The position numbers were made by a program, and so were the translations under genes. Positions 8,766 through 18,079 of a DNA stretch of 64,000 nt are shown piece by piece. The stretch covers positions 6,863,501-6,927,500 of the forward strand of contig NZ_CP109598.1 in assembly GCF_036327775.1 (NCBI RefSeq), read 5' to 3'. How positions within the stretch are numbered: position 1 is the first letter of the stretch; each line of letters starts with the position of its first letter. This stretch comes from Streptomyces sp. NBC_01498. Lineage in GTDB: Bacteria > Actinomycetota > Actinomycetes > Streptomycetales > Streptomycetaceae. Under the pieces are notes generated by a model, which was given only the letters and a program-made list of their open reading frames with translations, ran no database searches and was not told the DNA's origin.

Positions 8766-11126
8766 ATGACTCAGGGCATCACCCGCAGAACCACGATGAA
8801 GTCCGCCCTCGGCGTAACCAGTGCTCTGGCACTGGGTGTACCTGCTCTCGCCGGGAGAGCCGTAGCCGCCGACCCCTCCGATGAATTGACACTCTGGTAC
8901 GCCAAGCCCGCCGCCGACTGGGAGCGCGAGAGCCTCCCCATCGGCAGCGGCGCGCTCGGTGCCGGCATCTACGGAACGCTCGCCACCGAGCGGCTGGTCC
9001 TGAACGAGAAGACCCTGTGGACCGGCGGGCCCGGGTCGCCCGACTACGACCACGGCAACTGGACCAGCCCCCGCCCCGGCGTGCTGCGCGGAATCCAGGA
9101 CCGTATCGACGCCGAGGGGTCCATGACCCCGGAGGACGTCGTCGCCGAACTGGGCCAGCCCAAGCACAACTTCGGGTCCTACAACGTCTTCGGCGACCTG
9201 CTGATCGACGTCCCCGGAGCGCCCGCCGGCCCCGACGCCTCCTACCGGCGCGCCCTGGACATCGCGTCGGCCCTCGCCTCGGTCACCTACACCCACCAGG
9301 GCGCCGTCCACACCCGGGAGTTCTTCGCCTCCCACCCCGGCCGGGTGATCGCGGGCCGGTTCGCCGCCGACCAGCCCGGCAAGGTCGGCTTCACCCTCCG
9401 CTACACCTCCCCCCGCCAGGACTACACGGCCACCGCGAGCGGCGACCGGCTGACCATCCGCGGCAGGCTCCAGAACAACGGGCTGATCTTCGAGGGCCAG
9501 CTCCGGGTCCGTACCCAGGGCGGCACCGTCACCGCCGGGAACGGCACCCTCACCGTCACCGGCGCCGACAGCGCGTGGTTCGTCCTCGCGGCCGGCACCG
9601 ACTACGCCGACACCTACCCCGACTACCGCACCGACGACCCGCACACCCGGGTCACCGGGACCGTCGACCGGGCAGCCGCCCTCTCCTACGAGGACCTGCG
9701 CGCCGAGCATGTCGCCGACCACCGGGGCCTGTTCGACCGGGTCGCCCTCGACATCGGCCAGGCCCTGCCCGACCTGCCGACCGACCGGCTGCTCTCCGGT
9801 TACACGGGCGGCGCGAGCGCGGCGGACCGGGCGCTCGAAGCGCTCTACTTCCAGTACGGCCGGTATCTGCTCATCGCCTCGTCACGGGCCGGATCGCTGC
9901 CCGCCAACCTCCAGGGCGTGTGGAACAACGTCACCAACCCGCCCTGGGACGCCGACTACCACGTCAACATCAATCTCCAGATGAACTACTGGCTCGCCGA
10001 GGTCACCAACCTCGCCGAGACCACCGTGCCGTACGACGAGTACGTCGACTCGATGCGCGCGCCCGGCCGGGTCACGGCGCGGGAGATGTTCGAGACGGAC
10101 GGCTGGGTGGTGAACAACGAGACCAACCCGTACGGCTTCACGGGCCTGCACACCTGGCCGACCTCGTTCTGGTTCCCGGAGGCCGGTGCCTGGCTCACCC
10201 AGCAGATGTACGACCACTACCGGTTCAACCTCTCCGCGGACTATCTGCGGGCCACCGCCTTCCCGGTGATGAAGGAGACCGCCGAGTTCTGGCTCGGCTT
10301 CCTGCGGACCGACCCGCGCGACGGGAAGCTCGTCGTCAACCCCAGCTACTCGCCCGAGCAGGGCGACTTCACGGCCGGTGCCGCGATGTCGCAGCAGATC
10401 GTCCACGACCTGTTCACCAACACGCTCGAAGCCTCGCAGATCCTCGGCGACGACCCCCGGTTCCGCAGGCGGCTCCGGGAGGCGCTGCGCAAGCTCGATC
10501 CCGGACTGCGGGTCGGGTCCTGGGGGCAGCTCCAGGAGTGGAAGGAGGACCTGGACGACGAGAACAACGACCACCGGCACGTCTCCCACCTCTTCGCCCT
10601 GCACCCGGGCCGGCAGGTCGAGGTCGGCACCGAGTGGGCCGAGGCCGCGAAGGTCTCCCTCACCGCGCGCGGTGACGGCGGTACGGGCTGGAGCAAGGCC
10701 TGGAAGATCAACTTCTGGGCCCGGCTGCGGGACGGCGACCACGCGCACAAGATGCTCACCGAGCAGCTGAGGAGTTCCACGCTGCCGAACCTCTGGGACA
10801 CCCACCCGCCGTTCCAGATCGACGGCAACTTCGGCGCCTCCTCCGGCGTCGCGGAGATGCTGCTCCAGAGCCAGCACGGCCCGATCGAGGTCCTGCCCGC
10901 CCTGCCCGCGTCCTGGCCCGACGGCTCGGTCACCGGACTGCGGGCGCGCGGCGGCGCCACCCTGGACATCACCTGGGCCGGCGGCAGGGCGAGCCGGATC
11001 GTCCTCACGGCGAGCCGCACCGGAAGCCTGACCCTGCGCAGCACCCTGCTGCCCGGGGGCGAGGAGACGTTCCGCGCCCGCGCCGGTCAGGTCTACGAAT
11101 TCACAGCGGACCGCGGCCGGCACTGA
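8766..11126 (+). CDS. Secreted GH95 alpha-L-fucosidase
   Basis: A 786-residue enzyme. The N-terminus [20 protein letters not shown] is a twin-arginine-like signal, with cleavage expected near AVAAD. The mature protein begins [22 protein letters not shown], the start of the GH95 N-terminal beta-sandwich, followed by an (alpha/alpha)6 barrel and a C-terminal beta-domain. Counterparts of the Bifidobacterium AfcA catalytic residues are seen: NINLQMNYW gives Asn401/Asn403 (water activation), NPSYSPEQG gives Glu531 (acid), and QIDGNFG gives Asp686. It likely hydrolyses alpha-1,2-fucosyl (or galactosyl) linkages with inversion outside the cell. There is no ribosome-binding site at the ATG; a promoter is placed for a leaderless mRNA. 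Confidence 0.92.
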   Translation: MTQGITRRTTMKSALGVTSALALGVPALAGRAVAADPSDELTLWYAKPAADWERESLPIGSGALGAGIYGTLATERLVLNEKTLWTGGPGSPDYDHGNWTSPRPGVLRGIQDRIDAEGSMTPEDVVAELGQPKHNFGSYNVFGDLLIDVPGAPAGPDASYRRALDIASALASVTYTHQGAVHTREFFASHPGRVIAGRFAADQPGKVGFTLRYTSPRQDYTATASGDRLTIRGRLQNNGLIFEGQLRVRTQGGTVTAGNGTLTVTGADSAWFVLAAGTDYADTYPDYRTDDPHTRVTGTVDRAAALSYEDLRAEHVADHRGLFDRVALDIGQALPDLPTDRLLSGYTGGASAADRALEALYFQYGRYLLIASSRAGSLPANLQGVWNNVTNPPWDADYHVNINLQMNYWLAEVTNLAETTVPYDEYVDSMRAPGRVTAREMFETDGWVVNNETNPYGFTGLHTWPTSFWFPEAGAWLTQQMYDHYRFNLSADYLRATAFPVMKETAEFWLGFLRTDPRDGKLVVNPSYSPEQGDFTAGAAMSQQIVHDLFTNTLEASQILGDDPRFRRRLREALRKLDPGLRVGSWGQLQEWKEDLDDENNDHRHVSHLFALHPGRQVEVGTEWAEAAKVSLTARGDGGTGWSKAWKINFWARLRDGDHAHKMLTEQLRSSTLPNLWDTHPPFQIDGNFGASSGVAEMLLQSQHGPIEVLPALPASWPDGSVTGLRARGGATLDITWAGGRASRIVLTASRTGSLTLRSTLLPGGEETFRARAGQVYEFTADRGRH

Positions 11127-11326
11127 CGGCACGCGGTCACGAGGGGCCTCGTTCCCGGCAGCGGCGGCAGCCAGGGACGGGGCCCCGCCGCGTGCCCGGG
11201 ATCCGGGCCGCGCCCGGGGCCCGCGCCCCTGCGGATGTCGGCGCCGTCGCGCAGACTGGAAGCAGGTCCGGGGACTCCACGCCGGCCGCTCGCCGGCGCC
11301 GGATCTCCGCCGAGCGAAGGGGCAGC

Positions 11327-12442
11327 ATGGACAGTAACGATCTGACGCCCGAGGTCCTGCGGACACTGCGCGCACGGCGGCCCTACCCGGCGGTGTCCCT
11401 GACGATGCCCACCCACCGGCACGAGCCCCGGTACGACGGCGACCCGGTGCGGCTGCGCAACGGCCTCGCCGAGGCCGAGCGCCGGATGGAGGCCGACCCG
11501 GACGTCCCGAGGACGGCCCGGCTCGCCGTGCGGGCACAGCTCGACCGGGCCGCGGCCGAGGTGGACCCGCGCGACCGGCTCGACGGGCTCGTGATCCTCG
11601 CCGACGCCGACGAGCACCAGGTCTGGTACCTGCCGCGCGAGGCGCCCGAGTCGGTCGTCGTCAGCGACACCTACCTCACCCGGAACCTGGTCGCCGCCAC
11701 CGCGCAGACGCGCCCCTACTGGGTCCTGGCCGTGGCCGCCGACCGCGCGACGCTCTGGAGCGGTGTCGGCGGCTCGCTGCGCGAGCACCGCGCCGACGGT
11801 TTCCCGATGCGGGCGCCCGAGGAGGCGTGGGACACCGAGCGGGAGGAACGGATCGGCGACACCCCGAGCACCTTCACCGACGAGGAGACCCGCAAGTTCC
11901 TGCGGTCCGTGGACGACGCCCTGACGGCCGTCCTCGCCGCCCGCCCCCGGCCGGTCCATCTGGTGGGCGTGGCCCCGGCGCTCGCCCTGCTGGACGAGGC
12001 GGGCACCACCGCGCGCTCCGCCGACGGGCGGCTGGCCAAGGGCGGTCTGACGGACGGCCCGGCGCACGCGCTGGCCGCCGCGATCCGGCCGGTGGTGGCG
12101 GTGCACGCGCGCGGCGAGGCACGGAAGATCCTGGACCGGCTCGTGGCGGCCCGGGGCCGGCGTACCCTCGCCGCCGGTCTGGACGAGGTGTGGGAGGCGG
12201 TACGCGAACGGCGCGCCGGGCTCGTGGCGGTGGAGGAGCACTTCCAGCGCACCGCCCGGGTCGCCGGGGGACGGCTGATCCCGGTCGGCGGCGAGGACGG
12301 GGCGGCCCCCGGCCGTGAGGTCCAGGACGACATCGTCGACGAACTCGTCGAGGCGGCCCTGGACGGCGGCGCGGAGGTCGCGTTCCTGGACGACGACGCG
12401 CTCGCCGCCCACGGCCGGATCGCGGCGGAGCTGCGCTACTGA
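11327..12442 (+). CDS. baeRF-family (bacterial eRF1-like) protein
   Basis: A 371-residue soluble protein. The ATG at 11327 follows GAAGGGG by about six bases; upstream in-frame starts lead only into low-complexity sequence. The opening VLRTLRARRPYPAVSLTMPTHRHEPRYDGD, with PTHRxxP, is characteristic of the bacterial archaeo-eukaryotic release factor (baeRF) families, often misannotated as chemotaxis proteins. Central VHLVGVAPALALLDEAG and C-terminal EVAFLDDDALAAHGRIAAELRY complete the eRF1-domain-2-like fold. The family is proposed to act on stalled ribosomes or peptidyl-tRNA, but there is little direct proof. No translation genes adjoin it; the MITE-like element begins 34 bases after its stop. 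Confidence 0.72.
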   Translation: MDSNDLTPEVLRTLRARRPYPAVSLTMPTHRHEPRYDGDPVRLRNGLAEAERRMEADPDVPRTARLAVRAQLDRAAAEVDPRDRLDGLVILADADEHQVWYLPREAPESVVVSDTYLTRNLVAATAQTRPYWVLAVAADRATLWSGVGGSLREHRADGFPMRAPEEAWDTEREERIGDTPSTFTDEETRKFLRSVDDALTAVLAARPRPVHLVGVAPALALLDEAGTTARSADGRLAKGGLTDGPAHALAAAIRPVVAVHARGEARKILDRLVAARGRRTLAAGLDEVWEAVRERRAGLVAVEEHFQRTARVAGGRLIPVGGEDGAAPGREVQDDIVDELVEAALDGGAEVAFLDDDALAAHGRIAAELRY

Positions 12443-12476
12443 CGCGCCCGGCCGGGAGGGGCGGGCCGGACGCCCG

Positions 12477-12684
12477 GGGCCGTGTCCGACACCGGGTGTC
12501 GTCCACCCCCGGGGCGGGGCGTGCGCCCGTCGTGGAGCGGCTGATGTCCCCGCGGTGCGCGCGATCGCCCGGCGGAGGATCGGCGTCGTGAATGACCCGC
12601 GCGTACGCGGCCGACTCCGACTCCGACACCGCAGCGAGCGTGCCGGACGCCGCGCGCCGGGAAACCGTGTGTCGGACACGGCCC
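12477..12684. mobile_element. MITE-like element, copy A
   Basis: A 208-bp element bounded by perfect 16-bp terminal inverted repeats GGGCCGTGTCCGACAC (12477-12492 and, inverted, 12669-12684). Its interior matches the reverse complement of copy B at 22298-22549, including the shared segment around GAGCGGCTGATGT and the GGCGGAGGATCG block. No transposase is encoded; open frames in both copies give only decayed Arg/Ala-rich peptides. No convincing target-site duplication is visible. Between the baeRF and amidase genes, it fills most of a 319-base gap. Confidence 0.7.
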
Positions 12685-12702
12685 GGCGGCGGGAAGAACG
12701 AG

Positions 12703-12741
12703 CCGGGCGCCACCGGCCCCCCACAGACCGGTGGCGCCCGG
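12703..12741 (-). terminator. Terminator of the amidase gene
   Basis: A perfect 14-bp stem CCGGGCGCCACCGG (12703-12716) paired with 12728-12741 around an 11-base loop, about 20 bases beyond the amidase stop codon. Confidence 0.7.
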
Positions 12742-12761
12742 GGCCCTGCGAGAGCCGCGTG

Positions 12762-14780
12762 TCAGCGGCCCGAGGGCAGGACTCGGACGTCGGACGCCTT
12801 CACATAGGCGATCCGGTGCCCGAACTGGATCTCGTAGTACCGCTCCTGCCCGCTGACCACCCGGTGGCCCGTGGTGTCGAAGACCGGCGCGAAGTAGTAG
12901 GCGCCCGGCACCCGGTCACCGACCACGTACGTCTGGCCCGCGAGCAGCTTGTACGGGAACGGCGAGATCGCCTGGACGGGGATGCCGGCCGGGTACGCCG
13001 CCGCCTCCGGGTAGGCCCTGCCGTACACCGGTACCTCCGTGAGACCGGGCTTGGGCGTCAGCACCCGCCCGGTGGCACCGACGGCCGTGGGCGCCGAGGC
13101 CGGGTTGTGGAACCACGCCTTCTGGCCGAGGTACCAGATCGCCGTCCAGTCGCCCTCGCGTCCGGCCACGGCGTACTGCTGGCCCGTCGACGCCCGCGCG
13201 CCCAGGTCGTTGACGCCGGTCGTGGAGTCACCGCCGCCCGGCCGCAGACCGATGTCCTTGACCAGCGGCGAGGAGGCGTCCGGCGCGGTGTGCAGCCGTA
13301 CCGCGCCCGAGCCGCGCGGCGCGCACGCCTGACCGGCCGTCACGCACCCGGTGTAGACGGGCTGGTGGGACGCGTAGTCGGGACGGATCGTCACCATGCC
13401 CGGGTTGCGTCCGCCCGCCGCCTTGAACGGCTTGCCCAGCAGCTCGAAGTAGTGCGCCCAGTCCCAGTACGGGCCCGGGTCGGTGTGCATCCCGGCGATG
13501 GTCGAGGCGGTGGTGCCCGGCACGTTGTCGTGGCCGATGATGTGCTGCCGGTCGAGCGGGATGTCGTACCGGTCGGCGAGGTAGCGCACCAGCCGGGACG
13601 ACGTGCGGTACATCGCCTCGGTGTACCAGGCGTCCGGGGAGACCAGGAACCCCTCGTGCTCCAGGCCCACCGAGGTGGAGTTGACGTACCAGTTGCCCGC
13701 GTGCCAGCCGACGTCCTTCAGCGGGACGTGCTGCGCGATGTGGCCGTCGGAGGAGCGCAGCGAGTAGTGCCAGGAGACGTACGTGGGGTCCTGGACGAGC
13801 TGGAGCGTGGTGTCCCAGGTCGCCTCGGTGTCATGGATGACGATCGTGTCGATGGACGGGGACCCGGCCTCCGGCCGGCTCGCCTTGTCGTGGTTGCCGT
13901 AGTCGCCCTCGCCGAACTCCTCGTACGGGGCCGGGATCCACTCGCAGGCCACGGTGGGCGGGCACTCGGTGGCCCCGGTGTCCGCCGTGCGCAGCCCGAG
14001 CTTCTTCATCTGCGCGGGGTCGGGGGCGAGCCTCGGGGTGGCGGGCAGCGAGACCCGCTGCCCGCTGTCGGTCGTACGGCGCTGGCCGTCCCGGATCACG
14101 GCGAACACGTCGTTGGCGTACGTCGCGGCGGTGGCCGAGTCGTCGGCGCCGGAGAAGCGGGCGACGGCGCCGTACCAGTCGGCCGGGTCGGCGCTCAGCG
14201 GCTTGCCGAGCGCCCGCTGGGCGTCGGCGAGCAGGGCGGCGCCGCCCTGGATGTTGGCGGCGGGGTCCCGCCGGAGCTGTGCGGCGGGGCGGCCGGTGAG
14301 CTTCGCGGCGCGGTCCACGGTGCGCAGCCGCGCGGGGAGCGCGGAGTTCGCCGGGACGACGGCCTGCCGGACGGAGTCCGGTGCCCCGGTCCGCACCGGG
14401 CGGGAGGTGTCGCCGCGGGCGTCCTCCGAGCCGTGCGAGTGGTGCGGTGCCTCGGCGATCGCGGTCCGGGCGTCGGTGAGGTGCATGGGGCCGTAGCCGC
14501 CGGTGACGCTCGGCGCCCCGCTGTGGGTGTCCCACCGCGACTGGAGGTAGGAGACACCGAGCAGGATGCTCGACGGTACGTCGTACCGGTCCGCCGCCGC
14601 GGCGAAGTCCCGCTGGAGGGAGCCCTCGGCGGGCTGTTCGGCGGTGGCGGACGGGGAGGCCGACACCAGGGGCAGCAGCAGGGCCACCGAGGCGACGGCG
14701 CCCGCGGTGCGCAGCGCGCGGCCGCGGACGTTTCTGGCGGATGTGGGGGTCGAACCTGGCAAAACGGCCTCCGGAGACAT
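12762..14780 (-). CDS. Secreted N-acetylmuramoyl-L-alanine amidase (Amidase_2)
   Basis: A 672-residue peptidoglycan hydrolase. From the ATG at 14780 the protein has a basic stretch, a hydrophobic core AGAVASVALLLPLVSA and an Ala-rich cleavage site, so it is exported. An alpha-helical N-terminal region of about 270 residues resembles a lysozyme-like helper domain. The Amidase_2 domain follows with IDTIVIHDTEATWDTT (first zinc His), SWHYSLRSSDG, VGWHAGNWYVNSTSVGLEHEG and HIIGHDNVPGT (second zinc region). SH3-like repeats (VRLHTAPDASSPLV, VPVYGRAYPEAAAYP) end the protein and probably bind wall. The start is uncertain because no Shine-Dalgarno precedes it; a TTG at 14897 is the alternative. A related S. 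coelicolor type is common. Confidence 0.88.
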   Translation of the reverse strand: MSPEAVLPGSTPTSARNVRGRALRTAGAVASVALLLPLVSASPSATAEQPAEGSLQRDFAAAADRYDVPSSILLGVSYLQSRWDTHSGAPSVTGGYGPMHLTDARTAIAEAPHHSHGSEDARGDTSRPVRTGAPDSVRQAVVPANSALPARLRTVDRAAKLTGRPAAQLRRDPAANIQGGAALLADAQRALGKPLSADPADWYGAVARFSGADDSATAATYANDVFAVIRDGQRRTTDSGQRVSLPATPRLAPDPAQMKKLGLRTADTGATECPPTVACEWIPAPYEEFGEGDYGNHDKASRPEAGSPSIDTIVIHDTEATWDTTLQLVQDPTYVSWHYSLRSSDGHIAQHVPLKDVGWHAGNWYVNSTSVGLEHEGFLVSPDAWYTEAMYRTSSRLVRYLADRYDIPLDRQHIIGHDNVPGTTASTIAGMHTDPGPYWDWAHYFELLGKPFKAAGGRNPGMVTIRPDYASHQPVYTGCVTAGQACAPRGSGAVRLHTAPDASSPLVKDIGLRPGGGDSTTGVNDLGARASTGQQYAVAGREGDWTAIWYLGQKAWFHNPASAPTAVGATGRVLTPKPGLTEVPVYGRAYPEAAAYPAGIPVQAISPFPYKLLAGQTYVVGDRVPGAYYFAPVFDTTGHRVVSGQERYYEIQFGHRIAYVKASDVRVLPSGR

Positions 14781-15089
14781 GGTGCGCGAAGCGCCCGTGG
14801 GACCGTACTCGGCACCGGACCGGTGGTGCGGGACGAGGGAGGGGTGCGAAGTACAGGGCAGGGGTACAGGGGTATCGGCTCGGCGGCGATCCGTCAATCA
14901 TGTGTGAGGGCGCCGAGTTCGCACGTCAGGGCGTGTGTCGCGGCCGTTCCGGCCCTGGCGGGCCACGGGCCTGCGGCGCGTCAGTGGTGTGAACCAATGT
15001 CCGGACTCGCCCGGAACTGAACGATGTTGATCCCGCCGTGACGTTCACCGACGGCTGACAGCAGGTCGGGAAGCGGGACGGCGGCCGGT

Positions 15090-15110
15090 CGCCCCGGAGC
15101 CGCCGGGGCG
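15090..15110 (-). terminator. Terminator of the ROK regulator gene
   Basis: CGCCCCGG (15090-15097) and CCGGGGCG (15103-15110) form an 8-bp stem with a five-base loop directly after the ROK stop codon. Confidence 0.5.
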
Positions 15111-15112
15111 TC

Positions 15113-16318
15113 TCACGCCGGGATCCCGCCGGCCAGCCGCCGGTCCACCTGCGCCGGGGACAGCGCGTGCTCGATCGCCAGGATGCCCGCCCCGAGCGCC
15201 GCCGCGTTCTCGCCCGTACGGCTCGGCTCGATCCGCAGCACCCGTGTGGCGAGCGGATTCGACCGCCGGTACACCGCCTCCCGTACGCCCGCGAGCAACT
15301 GGTCGTGCACGGCGGCCAGCGCCCCGCCCAGCACCACCGTGTCCGGGTTGAAGAAGTTCACCAGCCCCGCCAGCACCTCGCCGACCGCGCGGCCCGCCTC
15401 GCGCACCATCCGCAGCGCGTCCCGGTTGCCCGACGTCACCAGCCGTACGACATCACGGCCGGACACGGCGTCGAGCCCGAGCGCCGCCAGCCGCCCCGCG
15501 ATCGCCGCGCCCCCGGCGACCGCCTCCAGACAGCCGAAGTTGCCGCACCGGCAGGCGTCCTCCCGCTCGCCGACCTTGATGTGCCCGATGTCGCCGGCGC
15601 TGCCCTGCGCGCCCCGGTGCAGCCTGCCGTCGGCGACGATGCCGCAGCCGATGCCCGTGCCGACCTTGATGTGGAGCAGGAAACGGGTCTCGGGGAAGGC
15701 CCGCCGCTGCTCGGCCAGCGCCATCACGTTCACGTCGTTGTCGACCAGCGCCCGCGCCCCGAAGCGGGAGGCGAAGAACTCGGGGATCGGGTACTGGTGC
15801 CAGCCGGGCATGATCGGCGGATCGACGGGACGCCCCGTCGAGAACTCGACCGGCCCCGGCACCCCCACCCCGATCGACCGCAGCGTGCGCGGATCACGCC
15901 CCGCCTCCTCCAGCAGCGCGCGCAGTGTGTGTTCCACATGGCGCAGGACCGGGTCGGGGCCGTCCCCGATCGACAGCGGGTCCTCCCGGGTGGCCAGGGT
16001 CGTCCCGCCGATGTCCATCAGCGCCACCCGGCAGTGCGAGGCGCCGAGGTCGACACCCGCCACCGCGTGCTCGCGGGTGCGCAGCCGCAGTCTGCGCGGC
16101 GGCCTGCCGCCCGTGGAGTCACCGGACTCGGGTCCCGACTCGTCCACGAAACCGTGCGCGATGAGCGCGTCCACCCGCTGGGCGACCGTGGAGCGCGCGA
16201 GACCCGTCATCCGGGCGAGATCCGCGCGGGTCGCCGCGGCGCCGGAACTGATCAGCGTGAGCACCTCGCCCGGCGTGTGGGAGACGGCGTGACCGCTGCG
16301 GTCCGGCGGTGCGGGCAT
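15113..16318 (-). CDS. ROK-family transcriptional regulator of the sugar ABC operon
   Basis: A 401-residue ROK (repressor, ORF, kinase) protein. An N-terminal winged helix-turn-helix (TRADLARMTGLARSTVAQRVDALIAHGFV) precedes the sugar-kinase-like fold: VAGVDLGASHCRVALMDIGG (phosphate 1), LVDNDVNVMALAE, and the zinc-binding signature GHIKVGEREDACRCGNFGCLEAVAGG with its His-Cys-Cys-Cys set. Such proteins bind a sugar or sugar phosphate and release operator DNA. It is divergent from the ABC transporter genes, and the 207-base intergenic region holds an inverted repeat at 16422-16433. I infer that it represses the operon in the absence of the transported sugar. Confidence 0.9.
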   Translation of the reverse strand: MPAPPDRSGHAVSHTPGEVLTLISSGAAATRADLARMTGLARSTVAQRVDALIAHGFVDESGPESGDSTGGRPPRRLRLRTREHAVAGVDLGASHCRVALMDIGGTTLATREDPLSIGDGPDPVLRHVEHTLRALLEEAGRDPRTLRSIGVGVPGPVEFSTGRPVDPPIMPGWHQYPIPEFFASRFGARALVDNDVNVMALAEQRRAFPETRFLLHIKVGTGIGCGIVADGRLHRGAQGSAGDIGHIKVGEREDACRCGNFGCLEAVAGGAAIAGRLAALGLDAVSGRDVVRLVTSGNRDALRMVREAGRAVGEVLAGLVNFFNPDTVVLGGALAAVHDQLLAGVREAVYRRSNPLATRVLRIEPSRTGENAAALGAGILAIEHALSPAQVDRRLAGGIPA

Positions 16319-16421
16319 GGCCTCACCCTAGGGACGACTTCCGCCGCTCACAAGACACCGTTGGTTCGCCGGGCGACCCAAGTCCCCGTCAACTCCGTTG
16401 AAAAGAAAGGCCCTTGAACCC

Positions 16422-16433
16422 TTGACAGGTCAA
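16422..16433. promoter_or_regulatory. Inverted repeat in the ROK/ABC intergenic region, candidate operator
   Basis: TTGACAGGTCAA: perfect 5-bp arms with a 2-base centre, 93 bases before the ABC ATPase start. It includes a -35-like TTGACA, so a protein bound there would block polymerase. Confidence 0.45.
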
Positions 16434-16525
16434 AGCCCCGTCACGACATTGCAGAGCAGACCGCGACCGAGGAGCCCGTCGAGAACCGTCGAAACCACCC
16501 CGTCGAAGCCGTCGAGGAGCACCGG

Positions 16526-18079
16526 ATGCTGACGATGCAGGGCGTGTCCAAGAGCTTTCTCGGCGTGCGGGTGCTCCACGACGTGGGGCTCGACCTGCGG
16601 CCCGGCGAGGTCCACGCCCTGGTGGGCGAGAACGGCGCCGGAAAGTCCACCCTGATGAAGATCCTGGCCGGCGAACACACCCCCGACACCGGCACCATCA
16701 CCCTGGACGGAACGGCGCACGCGTTCCGCCACCCCGGCCAGGCGCGGGCCGCCGGAATCGGCGTCATCCACCAGGAGTTCGCGCTCCTGCCCCACCGCAC
16801 CGTCGCCGAGAACGTGTTCCTCGGCAGCGAACCGACCCGCCGGGGCCTGGTCGACCGTACGGCCATGGAGCGGCGCACCGCCGAACTGCTCGCCGAACTG
16901 GACACGACGGGCATCACCCCGCGCACGCCCGTCAAGGACCTGTCCGTCGCCCGGCAGCAGACCGTCGAGATCGTCAAGGCGCTCGCCTCCGACGTCCGGG
17001 TGCTGGTCATGGACGAACCGACCGCCCCGCTCGCCGGGCACGAGGTCGCGCTCCTGTCGGCCCTGGTGCGCCGGCTCACCGCGCGCGGCCTCGGCATCCT
17101 CTACGTCTCGCACCGCCTCACCGAGGTCTTCGACCTCGCGGGGCGTGTCACCGTCCTCAAGGACGGCCGTCACGTCACCACCGTGCGCACCGCCGACACC
17201 ACCCCCGACGCCGTGGTGCGCGCGATGGTCGGCCGCGAACTGACCGCGTACTACCCGCCGCGTGCCCGGCCCGGCGAGATCGGCGGCGTACGCCTCACCG
17301 TCACCGGCGGCGGCAACGCGCGCGTCAGCGGCATCGATCTCACCCTGCGCGCGGGCGAGATCGTCGGCGTCGCGGGCCTCCAGGGGGCGGGACGTACGTC
17401 CCTGGCCCGCGCCCTCTTCGGCGCCGCGCCCTTCACCACCGGCACCATGACGGTCGACGGAGTACCGCTGCGGCCGTCGACCCCCCGCCGGGCGATCCGC
17501 GCCGGTGTCGCCCTGGTCACCGAGGACCGCAAGGCCGAGGGGCTGGTGCTCCACCAGTCGGTACGGGACAACACCCTGCTGGTCACCCGTGCCGTCGCCG
17601 TCCGGGGCAGACCCCCGGCCGGACCCGGGGTGAGCGCCCTCCTCGACCGGGTACGGCTCCGGTCCCGGGGCGAGGACCAGGAAGTCCGGTTCCTGTCCGG
17701 CGGCAACCAGCAGAAGGTCGTCATCGCCAAGTGGCTGGCGGCGGGCCCGCGGGTGCTGCTCTTCGACGAGCCCACGCGCGGCGTCGACGTCGGGGCCAAG
17801 GCGGCCGTCCACACCCTGGTGCGCGAACTCGCCCGCGAGGGACTCGCCGTACTGATCATCTCCTCCGAACTGCCGGAACTCATCGGGATGAGCGACCGGA
17901 TCCTGGTGATGTCCGGCGGGCGTCTCGTGGGCGAACTGCCCGCGGGAGCGACGGAGGAGAGCGTCATGCGCCTCGCCACGGCCGGGCGGCGGCCGGACGG
18001 CCCCGACGAGCGCGCGGCCCCCTCCGAGGCCCCGTCCGAGAACCCTTCCGCGAGTCCCCGACAGGAAGGCGCCGCGTGA
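16526..18079 (+). CDS. Sugar ABC transporter ATPase, RbsA/XylG type with two ATPase domains
   Basis: A 517-residue duplicated ATPase. Domain 1 has Walker A GENGAGKST near residue 35, a Q-loop HQEFALLPHRT, a degenerate signature LSVARQQTVEIVKAL and Walker B VLVMDEPTAPL. Domain 2 has an atypical Walker A GLQGAGRTS (the normal Lys is Arg, as is usual in the second half of RbsA-type proteins), the signature LSGGNQQKVVIAKWL and Walker B VLLFDEPTRGVDVG. This division of labour is characteristic of the carbohydrate-uptake transporter 2 (CUT2) family, which imports monosaccharides. It opens an operon in which all following genes overlap by four bases, and is divergent from the ROK regulator. Confidence 0.93.
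   Translation: MLTMQGVSKSFLGVRVLHDVGLDLRPGEVHALVGENGAGKSTLMKILAGEHTPDTGTITLDGTAHAFRHPGQARAAGIGVIHQEFALLPHRTVAENVFLGSEPTRRGLVDRTAMERRTAELLAELDTTGITPRTPVKDLSVARQQTVEIVKALASDVRVLVMDEPTAPLAGHEVALLSALVRRLTARGLGILYVSHRLTEVFDLAGRVTVLKDGRHVTTVRTADTTPDAVVRAMVGRELTAYYPPRARPGEIGGVRLTVTGGGNARVSGIDLTLRAGEIVGVAGLQGAGRTSLARALFGAAPFTTGTMTVDGVPLRPSTPRRAIRAGVALVTEDRKAEGLVLHQSVRDNTLLVTRAVAVRGRPPAGPGVSALLDRVRLRSRGEDQEVRFLSGGNQQKVVIAKWLAAGPRVLLFDEPTRGVDVGAKAAVHTLVRELAREGLAVLIISSELPELIGMSDRILVMSGGRLVGELPAGATEESVMRLATAGRRPDGPDERAAPSEAPSENPSASPRQEGAA

Noticed and set aside
11093..12724. Long minus-strand open frame opposite the baeRF gene
   Set aside because: Low-complexity Arg/Pro/Gly composition, no domain, and it runs through the MITE; the plus-strand protein has a clear family.
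12315..15020. Very long plus-strand open frame of about 900 codons
   Set aside because: It is opposite the amidase gene, which has signal peptide and zinc motifs. High-GC third positions keep shadow frames open.
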